From assembly GCA_009801015.1 (NCBI GenBank), contig VHZZ01000288.1:93401-134723 (forward strand): a stretch of 41,323 nucleotides of DNA. Direction: 5' to 3'. Position numbers and translations under genes: made by a program. Numbering within the stretch: position 1 is the first letter of the stretch; each line of letters opens with the position of its first letter. This stretch comes from Silene noctiflora. Its lineage: Eukaryota > Streptophyta > Magnoliopsida > Caryophyllales > Caryophyllaceae. The notes under the pieces were generated by a model. That model searched no databases, was not told the origin of the DNA, and was given only the letters and a program-made list of their open reading frames with translations. Shown piece after piece: positions 28,199 through 38,200 of this stretch.

Positions 28199-29374
28199 TC
28201 ATTCCCCGTCTCGTGCCACAATCTTGTACTTGCCCGTCTGTTGTTGCTGCAAAACACAAACACACGAAACATCAGTCACTATTACTTAAGCGGTTTTTCT
28301 AAATGTGCCTCAGAACGACACCATAAGCACACGAAACAATCAATCACTAAAACTTAAGCGGTTTTTCTAAAATGTGCTTAAGAACGACCCATGTTAGAAA
28401 AACAAATCGAAACATCATACTTTAGTCCAAATATCCGTATGCTTTCGACAAAAAGCCGCAACAATCCCACCACCACCACTACCACCATTACCATTACCAG
28501 ACCTCCTTCCTTGCTTAAGCTCAATACAAAGATCTTCCTTCAATCCACAACTGACATGAAACGACATCGCACACTTCGGTTCAGAACACTCGATCCCACA
28601 CCCTTGACTCTTCTTACACAAATAACAAACCTCCTTCCATCTCCTCTTAGGCACCATAGAACAATCAATCCCGTCTCGTCCCTCCGAATCCTCGAAAAAC
28701 ACTTCCGGAACCAATACCGCACATACAATGTGCGCCCATCTCCCGTCTTTCGTCGGCTTCATTGCTCCGCCTTCAACGGGACACAAACAACAGCGTACAG
28801 AACTCGAACCGAAAACTGAGCATTTGGCGCAAAACCAATCCCCTTCGGGTATGGACTGGATAAGTGGGTTACCGTAACAGGTGGAATGAACCATTAGATC
28901 GCACCCGTCACAGAATACGATCGGATCAGTCGGGTCTCCGTCCGTGCTCTCGCACACCGCGCACATTATCCCGTCATCGTCTTCTTTTTCCTCATCGTCT
29001 TTTTTGTCGTCTTTGACGACGACGACAACATTGTCTTTTTTCTCGGGTGAAGGGATGTACTCGACATTAAGGTCGATTTTGGAGAGAACGGAATCGGGTC
29101 GGAAAGCCCATATCCGTTTTTTGGCGGGTAAACAGTAAGGTGACGGAGTAGGAGCGGGAGGAGTAATTGGGGTGGTTTTCGGAGGGAGGTTTTCGGTGTC
29201 GTCGATATTTGTAGGATATCGAGAATGTTTTCTTTTCTTAGTGGGGAGGCGGGACGGTGAAATCGGTGTCGGTTTTGAGACGGTTTCGGTTTCGAGTTGG
29301 TTGGTGTGGTTGTTTTCTTGGTGGAGGAGTCGGAATCGTTTCATGGGAGGAAGATTATGTAGTTTTGGATCCAT
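28199..29374 (-). CDS. PHD finger / extended PHD (C2HC knuckle plus PHD) protein
   Basis: Probable nuclear chromatin reader of the JADE/BRPF-like PHD-knuckle-PHD class; I recall Arabidopsis At3g14740 as the closest type. Exons on the minus strand: 29374-28421 (318 codons) and 28246-28199 (15 codons plus stop), 333 aa. Exon 1 read through would end ITWTKV-like at a stop just past the donor; splicing instead adds QQQTGKYKIVARDGE, the expected family ending. Order: basic patches KKRKH and KKRIW (putative nuclear signals), acidic run 117-134, first PHD about 137-185 (CAVC, CDGCDLMVH, WFCAKC), then the C2HC knuckle (CCLC, WAHIVCA) from 195 and second PHD (CYLC, CSEPKCAMSFH, FCRKH) to about 311. 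First PHDs of this class often read the unmodified histone H3 tail; that is not shown here. A Gly/Ser-rich insert sits at 293-303. Confidence 0.9.
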
Positions 29375-30119
29375 TTTTGTGGAGAATAATTCAAGGGTAT
29401 TTTTTGGATGGAGATTATTTGGAGGATGAAGATTGGATCTGGGGGAAAGATTAGGGTTTTATTAGGGATATGAATTGAAGAATTGGGGTAAATTTGCCGG
29501 GAAAATTGAATTAATTTGGTGTTTGGGGAAGGTGATTTCCGATTTTGGCGGGTAATTTTGAAAATTTGGAAGTTTGTTTAATATTTTGAAGGTTTTTGGT
29601 GGGATTTGAATATTTTGGGGGGTTTTTGTTCTGGAAAAAATCAGCGGGAAATGGGGATCTAGTTTCATTATTTTCGTTTACGTTAGACTTTCTACTTCAT
29701 AAACGAGTAAATTCTTAATTAAAACGGTTCTAATTTCTTAAATAAGGCGAAAATAAAAAGAGGACGGTGACTCGGTGAGAGATATTACCTTAAGACGGTC
29801 TTCCTAGTGCTACACTGCTATTGCTACTTTATTTGATTTAACAGCTAAGTAAACTAAAGTCTAATCTTAAAAATTTAAGTTAAATCTAACTCAATTTATA
29901 CATTTCACGGTAAAAACTAAATACGGAGTATTACTCACTCCGTCCCAATTATTTGTTTACCTTTAATTAAAAAAAAAACCCACAAAGAGTATTCCTCAGA
30001 GAGATGAAACTATCTACAGTAATTTGTAACAAAGAGTATCAGATCTAAGAACTCTTTTATGTACAGCAACCGTAAAAAAAGAGACGATAAAAAGCGTTTG
30101 GTCCTCTCGAGTTACTAGA
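29375..30119. other. PHD gene upstream region with Stowaway-like fragment
   Basis: Minus-strand leader and promoter of the PHD gene, then AT-rich DNA. At about 29925-29975 the sequence CGGAGTATTACTCACTCCGTCCCAATTATTTG matches, in pieces, the CTCCGTCCC end common to Stowaway-type MITEs (ACTCCGTCCC, then ATTATTTGTTTACC). No partner end was found nearby. A GAGACGG-like fragment (AAGACGGTCTTCC) lies near 29793. Confidence 0.5.
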
Positions 30120-30337
30120 GGGTCCAATACCGGTAATAACAAAAGGAGACGATTAATTTGGAAATCGCATCAAGTAACTAACCTCATTCCCTTCTGTTAT
30201 TACCGGTATTGAACCCCTAGACACAACAGGGTCCAATACCGATAATAACAAAAGGGGACGATTAATTTGGAAATCGCATCAAGTACTTAACCTCATTCGC
30301 TTCTGTTATTACAGGTATTGAACCCTTAGACACAAGA
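30120..30337. repeat. Tandem duplicate of a 109-bp palindromic element
   Basis: Two head-to-tail units, 30120-30228 and 30229-30337, differ at only a few positions. Each unit is itself an inverted repeat: GGGTCCAATACCGGTAATAA at the start pairs with TTATTACCGGTATTGAACCC near the end, and the arms extend through ACAAAAGG/CTTCTG. So the DNA holds two consecutive hairpins, or four mutually complementary arms. It lies 31-248 bp downstream of the stop of the minus-strand gene at 30368-31698 and may fall in its 3' UTR. Confidence 0.85.
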
Positions 30338-30367
30338 AATTACAAAAACATTATGAAACAGGAAGAT

Positions 30368-31698
30368 TCAGACAAGCTTGTGACATTTGTTATCGGTTTT
30401 GTTGATCAGAATTGTGTAGTCATTGCCACATTCGCAGCTACATTTCACCATCATCCACTCTCCTGTCACTGACACCGCTTTCATCTCCTGCGCTTTGACA
30501 AAAACACGACAACATGATTAACTGTGTGTCTCAAAGAATCCTGCAAATGTGTATTCTGATGACACAATGTCAAGAATTACAGTGAATAATTACTACGAGT
30601 ATTAGACAATAACAAATGAAGCGCAATCAATTCAGTAAGTCATTTTACGGTCAGGAAACAGAAAACAGAATGTAACCTTGGAAGTAGTAACATTGCCACT
30701 GGTAGGACTAGAGAGTGATGTGGTAGAGCCGGAGACGGTCCTTCTGAGAAATTCAGGTGATGAGACGGTCCTTCTGAGAAATTCAGGTGACGGTGGTGGT
30801 GGTAATGGTGGCGGAAGATAACCCTCCAAAGTCGGTGAAATAGAGATTTCAGTAGTTGGGCTTAAATCTTCAGTAATCGTCTTTCTTATCTTCTAAACAA
30901 TAATTAATCACCCATTAATTAACTGATCATCAACACAATACTAAAAGTCGAAAACACCATTTGTAAAGTTAGTTTCTTTTAAGACGGTTTTACACAAATG
31001 TTTTACACAAATGTTGTGTAAAACGGATACAGCAGGAATCAAGAAATCGGTTCATACTTGTGGATAAATAGTTACAAAACTACGTAACAACTCGTTTTAC
31101 AATATGCTTATTACTCCGTATATAAAATCGTCTTAGACAAGTATCGCTAATTAAACTACTTCACTCAAACCGTCCAACAATCGAACATTAACCCAATTCA
31201 CTCGTTTAGCTTAACAAATAAACAAATGAAAAGATCATTATTTTCACAAATGCAACACTTGAGTTTCTTTTAAGACGGTTTTACATAAATACTTGCGGAT
31301 ACAACAATCAAGAAACCAATTCATGCTTATTATGTAAAACCGTCTTATACAACTTATACAAGTAATCAAACAACTTCACTAAAACCGTCTAATAATCAAC
31401 AATTGAATAAATTAACATCTACCCAATTCACCCAATTACCTTAACATTTAACAAACCAAAATAACATAAAAACAACGAAAAAATCGAAAACCTTGGAATC
31501 AGATAAAAGAGAAGCAGGATCATCAGTATAAGTCCTCTTCAAAAGAAGCTCTGGAGACGGTTGCGGTGGTGACGACGAAAGCGAGATTGAAGATGATGAA
31601 ATGGATCGTCTTTGTGGTGTCATTGATTTCTTTTTCATGATCTTTGAACGAGGATACAGTAATTGAAGTTGCGGAATTCTTGAAGATGATTTCACCAT
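30368..31698 (-). CDS. Unrecognised small protein with SPEFLRRT repeats and C-terminal Cys cluster
   Basis: I do not recognise this gene. Exons on the minus strand: 31698-31492 (69 codons), 30892-30677 (72) and 30487-30368 (39 plus stop), all in phase 0 with good GT-AG sites, 180 aa. Exon 1 is basic and Ser-rich (KIMKKKSMTPQRRS). Exons 1 and 2 each contain a Pro-rich lead into a PSPE(L/F)L...RT motif: PSPELLLKRTYT once in exon 1, and SPEFLRRTVS twice in exon 2 (residues 104-113 and 114-123) through an exact 30-bp duplication. Exon 3 encodes a compact hydrophobic end with VKCSCECGNDYTILI, Cys 157, 159, 161 and 176 and His 177, which could bind a metal or form disulfides. No signal peptide or membrane helix. 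RRTVS and KRTYT could be kinase target sites (inference). It is divergent from the neighbour at 32620. The shared motif and consistent phases argue that it is real. Confidence 0.65.
30732..30791 (-). repeat. Exact 30-bp in-frame tandem duplication in coding sequence
   Basis: Two head-to-tail 30-bp units, 30732-30761 and 30762-30791, differ only at the last base of the unit. Together they encode two successive copies of SPEFLRRTVS in exon 2 of the minus-strand gene. Confidence 0.93.
30971..31434. repeat. Duplicated intron segment with AAGACGGTTTTAC inverted repeats
   Basis: Within intron 1 of the minus-strand gene, 30971-31201 and 31262-31434 are diverged direct copies. Each starts GTTTCTTTTAAGACGGTTTTACA, seen as AGTTTCTTTT then AAGACGGTTTTACA, and ends in CCCAATTCAC. 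In the right copy, TTAAGACGGTTTTACATAA (31270-31288) pairs with TTATGTAAAACCGTCTTATA (31329-31348) to form a hairpin. The motif is related to, but distinct from, the GAGACGGTCT MITE family. Confidence 0.7.
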
Positions 31699-32088
31699 TT
31701 TTTTGCTTGTTTTCTTGAGTTCGTTTTGGGTTGTTATTTTGCAGAAACAACAGATTGTTGTTCGGTAATTTGGTTAGGGTCGTTATTACTATATGTTTTA
31801 AGTTGATATTATGAGTTTACGACCATTCTCTTTTAAAACCGTCTTATAGTAAACTTAACACTTACGGGATAAATATGTTTAACTTTTAATTTTATTGATA
31901 GTCCAATATCAAAATAATGAATATTAATATTAATACTCCCTCCTATTCTATATTTTCTTCCCTATACTATTTCCAATATCAAAAATAATGAATATCAAAA
32001 CATCCATATTGACCATATGATCTATTCATTAATATTCTCAAACATATCAACCAATTAACAGTCGGTCTACCTTAGAACGGATCATTTT

Positions 32089-32253
32089 CGTCTGAAATAA
32101 TAAAACGCGATTTTAAGACCATTTTACACCCAAATATGACCACATTCGGAAAAAAAAAGTTATTAATAAGCTATAACACTAGCTGGACCATTGTGGTTAC
32201 ATTAAATTTTGACCATAAAATAATCACAAAATCCCGTCATATTATTTCAGACG
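32089..32253. mobile_element. MITE with 26-bp terminal inverted repeats in divergent promoter region
   Basis: A 165-bp element. Its left end CGTCTGAAATAATAAAACGC, extended by GATTTT, matches the complement of its right end, CGTCTGAAATAATATGACGG plus GATTTT, at about 23 of 26 positions. It is non-coding. A further CGTCTGAAACGAAAAT word follows the right end and ATTTTCGTCTG precedes the left, so the true termini may lie slightly further out. Confidence 0.7.
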
Positions 32254-32427
32254 AGAAAAACCCGTCTGAAACGAAAATTTGCAACCAATTAATGTCATGC
32301 CACCATATCTAAGTTACCACCCAATTCCTCACGTTCATGTGAAATTCCTCATAGAATACCCGTGATTTTTTATCTATTTTTCTTAATTTACCAAGTATAT
32401 TTCCCTGTGAAATTACATTGCAACGGC

Positions 32428-32434
32428 TATAAAT
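32428..32434 (+). promoter_or_regulatory. TATA box upstream of the membrane-protein gene
   Basis: GGCTATAAATTAAG fits the plant TATA consensus. It sits 192 bp before the start codon at 32620, which would leave a leader of about 160 bases. Confidence 0.5.
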
Positions 32435-32619
32435 TAAGTATACCAATACTCAATTTCACGTGAAAAATCACCGATTTATTTAGCATCCAACGTAACAAAA
32501 ACTTAGAATATCATACATTTTCATATATACAAATACATATTAAACCTTTCCATTTCCATACAATATCGATTTATTCCACCCTAAAAAAAGTCACACCGGT
32601 TTACGAAATATCCTTATGC

Positions 32620-33458
32620 ATGGATGCATTATGGAATTTAGAGGATAAATGGAAAATATCAACTCAAAAAGCCGTGGTATTACTTATTTGTACCGCGGTA
32701 CTAGTCAGTCTAGCATGCGCGACTGTTATAGTAATTATTTTTCGGAAAAAGGGTCAAAGAAATAGAATTGTGAACCTTGATTCGGATAACGAGAGTGAAT
32801 CGTCGTCGTTGATCGTTTACGAGGAGCAAAATTGTTGTAGAAGATACACATTTTATGTGAAGAATGTGATTGTTGGTTCAGCTTGTTGGAGCATGGCTAA
32901 TAAGTGGAGTAGTGACGATTTTATGGCTAAATGTGTCAAGTTTTCGGGTTGTTTGGGCTCAAAGTTGCCACCGGTTTGGCAACGGCCCATATTAATGGGC
33001 CGAAAATGCGAGTTTTTGAAAACTAGTGGGCTTATTTTGTATGATGAGAGGGGTAGGCCTCTTCCTCACCATCATCATCCTCCTCAACCTGAAGAAGAAT
33101 CCGAAAATGCAGGTTCTCGTAACCACGTGAGTCATTTTGCTTTATTTTATTTATTTATTTTTATCATAATTTAGTGACAAAAATAAAGAATTTTTATGCC
33201 ATTACAAACGGAAATATATGACGCTACGTATTATTTAGCGTCATATATTTCCATTTGTATATCGTAATCCAAACATCAAACATTGAATATCAATGTTCGA
33301 TTTCATGGACACTGAATAATCTTCATCGATAGTAGTTTTTTTCGACATGTAACAAATTTAAATATTAGGTTGGACAATTAATGGAGAACTGCCATGGAAG
33401 TATACAAGAAGGTGAAGAGATTGAAGGTTGCAATGCCATGCTGAAGGACTTTTTGTGA
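32620..33458 (+). CDS. Single-pass membrane protein of unknown function, plant-specific type
   Basis: Two exons, 32620-33126 and 33369-33458, 198 aa; without splicing the frame would run 14 codons into the intron. A hydrophobic segment at about residues 18-41 (AVVLLICTAVLVSLACATVI and onward) is followed by RKKGQR, so the long C-terminal part is probably cytosolic. Conserved-looking elements are the ACWSMANKWSS stretch, the Cys pair in FSGCLG, the PPVWQRPILMGRKCE block and SGLILYDERGRPL. I recall an uncharacterised plant family with a WQRxILMGxKC...SGxILYDxxG signature, but no function is known to me. A His/Pro-rich linker (HHHHPPQP) and an acidic region precede a short exon-2 tail with Glu and Cys. 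A second ATG four bases upstream of the chosen one is out of frame. The intron contains a near-perfect hairpin. Confidence 0.75.
33203..33259. repeat. Near-perfect intronic hairpin
   Basis: The arms 33203-33225 and 33237-33259 pair at 22 of 23 positions (ACGGAAATATATGACGCT against AGCGTCATATATTTCCAT) around an 11-base loop. Transcribed in the intron, it would fold into a strong stem-loop. The short size suits a tiny MITE or a young miRNA-like hairpin; neither is proved. Confidence 0.85.
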
Positions 33459-33890
33459 AGCCTTTCGGAGATTGAAGGAGACGTCCGACGGGCATGAAGT
33501 AGCGGTTTGTGTATTTTGAAAGATGTCGGAATTAAGTGAATTTTACAATTTGTGTATTCCGAAACATAATCTACTAATCTGATGTACAAGTAAATGTTAT
33601 GATCTAGCTGGTGAATGTTTCGATGATGTGTGGTAAGATAAAAGTAGATCGATCTCCACAAAGCTATGATTTTGCACGCTTTTGGGTTATTTTGTTCCAG
33701 ACTCGAGCTTGGTCACTTTTGCCAAGTCTATGAACCCGGTCAGCGGGTTAACCGTCTTCAACAATGGAGTACAAAATCTTAATTACCCATACTTTACTAC
33801 CTGCAACGGAAACAAGTCAAACAACTAGTACCATTATTCCGACCTCAAGAACTCCGACCTATGATGAGGTAATGGGGTCATATCAATCAA

Positions 33891-33893
<3 letters not shown>

Positions 33894-33954
<61 letters not shown>
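33894..33954. repeat. (TA)n microsatellite
   Basis: About 61 bp of TA dinucleotides interrupted once near 33930 by an extra A. Such tracts are highly polymorphic and prone to assembly error. Confidence 0.97.
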
Positions 33955-34464
33955 TCCTGGAATCGAGGGACTTTCATGTAATTAATCTATACAAATTAAT
34001 TATACTATATAGTTTTAAATCGATAGCATTGTGCGATGGACCCGACCAAGGGACTTCAAAGTAAATATTATATAGTTTTGGTTGAAGTATAAATTTAGAT
34101 AATATCAAAATATGACGATTTTCCTTAAAATAAACATGCTCCACTTTGTTATTAATCAGTATCATCATATAATTATACAATTATTTAACATACACAAATA
34201 TAATATAAGTAGGTTATATTTTGGAAACTATTAAAAGGTAAATAAATAAAGCTCGATTTCCTAAGATATAATATTCTATAATTATTTCCATTTGATTTAA
34301 TGTATATATATGTAATATATTTATATAAATATATATAACCTCTTAAAATTGTATGACTAAATAGTAAAAGTAATTATGTTAGTATTCAAAATAATTGTAC
34401 TAACATTGGATATAATATATAATATGTTAGTAATCACTCATTTAAATAGTCAAACTAACTGTAT

Positions 34465-34600
34465 TATTAGCCAGGGGAGTAGTGAAAGTAATAGAAGCAA
34501 CGAGAGTAGTGAAATTATCAATATTCATGCGGTAGCCGGTAGTAGTGAAAATAACAATAATTGCGGCGAGAGTAGTGAAAATAACCGTAGTAAAAACTGA
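34465..34600. repeat. Degenerate minisatellite with AGTAGTGAAA core
   Basis: The core GAGTAGTGAAA or GGTAGTGAAA recurs at roughly 30-bp intervals (about 34476, 34504, 34542 and 34570), separated by ATAA/CAATAA-rich spacers. A further GGGAGTAGTGAA lies near 34687. The Ser/Asn/Glu-rich open frame across it is a by-product of the repeat. Confidence 0.7.
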
Positions 34601-35231
34601 TGTAATAAAAGTAACAATACTAACAACAAAAGAAAGAATATATGAACAATTAACTAATTAATCGATATAAGTAAAATATTAATAGCGGGAGTAGTGAATT
34701 TGTTTCATAATTTATTCATCGTAATTTTAAGATATGACATAAAAAAATATATTAGAGATAAATTTATGAGTTATGCAATATAAAGAAGTTTTATTTAATT
34801 GAAAATAAATTTTAATAGTAAATAGAGGTAGCCTGGGACGTAGCCGGGCACCAATACTAATACTCATACATACACGAGTACACGACCTTCCATAAATTTT
34901 GACGTAAAAGAAAATTATGTTGAAGAATGCATTAACCGATTATTCCTAGAAATCCAGAATGGCATGTAAAAAAAAAAAAAAAATTCCATCTCTTGATAGA
35001 AAAAACAGCTAAACCTCGTACAATCGGAACACAACGAACTAAAACCTCTTTATTTCTTTTGTTGTCTCCGGCACTTGTAAAGCGATTATAAATGTCCCAA
35101 GAGCATAGCAAATTTGTAGAGGTAAATGACAAACGAACAACATAAAGCTCTTTCAGCAAGACGCCAAGACTCGATGGAGACATAATTCCGAGAAGAACAA
35201 TTAGGTTGACCACTCCAGGAGCATTGAAGGC

Positions 35232-38200
35232 TTACTGTAAGAACTCTCTAGGATCAGTAACATATCCTGTAAGGGCTGAAGCTGCGGCTGTGTAAGGAGA
35301 TGCTAGGTATATCTGCCCTTCCCTGTGCCCCATTCTACCCGGGAAATTCCTATTTGTTGTCGAGACACAAACCTGCGACAATTACCAAGTTATGAAGAGA
35401 CCACTTAGTTGAGGGCAAATGGACTTCTACCAACTAGAATCAACAAGACTTCTTTATAAATAGACCCGAGAAACAAAAATTGCATGTCAAACTTAACAAA
35501 GACTTGTTTATCGGTTCTATTCTATAACTTACCAGCGGCTCATTCATACGAGCATAAGTGTCTCTGGGGCCACCAAGACAGGCTCCACAACCAGGACTTC
35601 CCGGTGTGTCGCACCCAGCTTCTTCAAATATCTGGGCGCATGTCTTACCGCCTGAACCAGGCACAGGCAGAGTGTATACATCCATCCACACCTACACAAT
35701 TTGTCAACATAGGTATAGAGTCAACGTAATAGTCACCTACAGAAAAGTGCCGGATTCACCGTGTATTTAGACTTTAGGAATATACAAACCTTCTGGGTGG
35801 CTGGCACCAGGAAAGTGGGGACTTTGACCTTTTTGCCCTGCAGAATATTCGATGGTTTAAGAAATCGAGCTCAAGTTTTAAAATAAACTCAAAAGCAACA
35901 AGAACATTGAAGGAACTAATCAACAGAAGTAGAATAATTGAGTCTAGACTTGAAGGTGCCATCAATTCCATATATAAGATTACAGTCCGGAAAAGAAAAC
36001 ATATACCAAGAACTTTGTTCATGTGACGAAACAGAAATAAGTATAAAGTAAGTATATGGATGACACTATGACTAAGTATAAAAGCGATAACATCTTACCG
36101 CAGCTAGGAACAGTTTGGCTACAGCGAGAAAATCTTCTGTCTTCCCACCAGTACAAGAGCCAATATAAACTCTGTCAATTTTGACATCTTTGCATTCTCG
36201 GGCTAATGCACGATTGTCAGGAGAGTGAGGCTGCAAAAAGAAAAGTAAATGTGGATTTAATGTATTCTTAATAGAACACACCATCTGAAAAGTTTAGTTT
36301 CTCATGACACTATATACCTTAGCAACGAGAGGTTCCAGCTTTGAGACATCAAACCGGTACTCAGACAGATATCTGAAATCCAAGAAGAAATAAGAGAAGT
36401 AACTTTCAAGGACAACAATATAACCACCAGCACTCAAGCATAACCATTAAAGTCGATTTATATAGCTAGCATTATTTTTATACACAGATTCTTATATGAA
36501 ACGATCTTACATGTGAAACCAACAAATAGCCTGTATAAATGAGGATTTCAGGGGTATTTAGATTGGTCTCACATGTAAGACGGTCTCATACAAGACTTAC
36601 TGTCTTATTTATATTAAAGGTGCGATATTGGCGATACAAAGCTTCCGATGTAGTTACTTTGTTGTCTTAGTTTACGATTTTGCTAAAATAAGTGCATTTG
36701 ACCAAACGAGTCAGATGCCATCTGTATAAGACTTTTTTTACGACTGCCAAAAAAAAAAAAAACAAGCTTCGGTTACAGCCAGGACACATATACAGGACAT
36801 TGAATCGTATGGAGTTTTAAAATATAACTCCAACAAACATCTATTCCAAGCAAAAATTAATAATTTTGGGAAGATACCTTGCTTGGCTATCACTGTAAAC
36901 AGGTTCAAAAGGAATAGTGGTTTTGCCCTGCACAAAGGATACACAAAGAAGCCAAAAAACATTTAAATACATACTTTAAACAATACACGATCAAAATAAT
37001 ATATTACAAAAGCTGATTAATAGGCCAACTAGAAAACAAAGAGACGGGAATGGGTGCCAAGCACCATCTCACACATTTCGTGGCAAGAAGGATAACACAA
37101 AGGATACAAATAAACAAGGAAATTTAGAGTACAAACCTCAAGATACTTGTATGTGGTACTATCAACAGGGACAACACCATTCTTTCCTCCAGCTTCCACA
37201 ACCATATTGCAAAGGGTCATTCTATCTTCCATCTGAAGCCCAGAGGTAAATGGGACAGTGAAATGTGTGTTATTGTTAATTGTTAAGCAATCACATCAAG
37301 GGAGTAATTTCCATCTACAGTGGATAGTTAAAAAACGGAGACATGCACGCTAGCACTCCCATCAATTCAGCCAAGGGGGGAACCATTTATACAGATAATG
37401 GTAAAATAAAAACAATAAGTGTGAACTTTTAACCAAGGAAATGGTAAAATAAAAACAGATAATGGATACTCAACTGTCAAACTTTCAATTGTAGATCCAA
37501 CAAATTCCATTGCTTTGTATGTGGCACCAGCCACAGATATTTCACCAATTATCTGTAAGCCATTTCAGACAAGGGGGGAACCATTAATACATGGCTAATG
37601 TGTACAATAATTGATAGATAACAATGAAAACAAGCAAAAACTTACTTGCAAAATCAAATCCTTTGCAAGCAAATAATCGGGCATTTCTCCGTCCAAAACG
37701 AATCTTAAAGTCGGCGGAACCTGGAGGATTGTGTGGTGATTAATATTGTTAGCTTATAGATTCAAATGGTAACTCTGAAGGGTAAAAAAACGTAACAATC
37801 ATGAAGCGCTTTAAAAATAAGCGAAAAGGCCTTGCATATGATCATAGCTAAGAAACATAAGTCCCGCAAAAGGTCACCAAGAGAAGTCTCACATTGATTC
37901 TTGTAACAAAACGAGTACGAGAATTTGCAATTAAAAATGTAGGAATAAAAAAGGCTTATACAAGAGGCTTCATAGCATCGACTTTCAAACATTTGCTTTT
38001 TCAGCAGTTGATGACAGGATCGCCACTTGGGCAGTTCAAACACAGCAACCTTACTCTCTATGTAAAGTGTAAACACAGAGGCTGTTCTCGCCTTAGGATG
38101 ACCCATAATGAAATTTGCATGGAGAGTTAGCGTAACATGGGCACATCACACACACAAAAAATAAGGAAAAAAAATAAACAGAATCAAATTGTTGTATACA

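Larger units (their letters stand above)
31699..32619. other. Divergent intergenic region between two uncharacterised genes
   Basis: About 920 bp separates the start codons of the minus-strand gene (31698) and the plus-strand gene (32620), so both promoters lie here. It contains a MITE (32089-32253) and a TATA box for the right-hand gene. A GACCATTCTCTTTTAAAACCGTCTTA fragment near 31820 (seen as AAAACCGTCTTATAGTAA) is another piece of the GACGGTTTT repeat. Confidence 0.6.
33459..35231. other. AT-rich intergenic region
   Basis: No supported gene. It holds a (TA)n microsatellite (33894-33954) and an AGTAGTGAAA-type minisatellite (34465-34600). A GC-richer transposon-like end (GGGACGTAGCCGGGCACC) lies near 34840. 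The segment from about 34930 to 35231 is the probable 3' UTR of the isopropylmalate isomerase gene on the minus strand, with an A16 run around 34970. Confidence 0.6.

Noticed and set aside
28391-28819. 142-codon plus-strand frame opposite the PHD gene
   Set aside because: It is the antisense shadow of the PHD exon; its Thr/Pro-rich composition mirrors the coding strand.
34376-34600. 74-codon Ser/Asn-rich frame
   Set aside because: It is generated by the AGTAGTGAAA minisatellite and has no conserved features.
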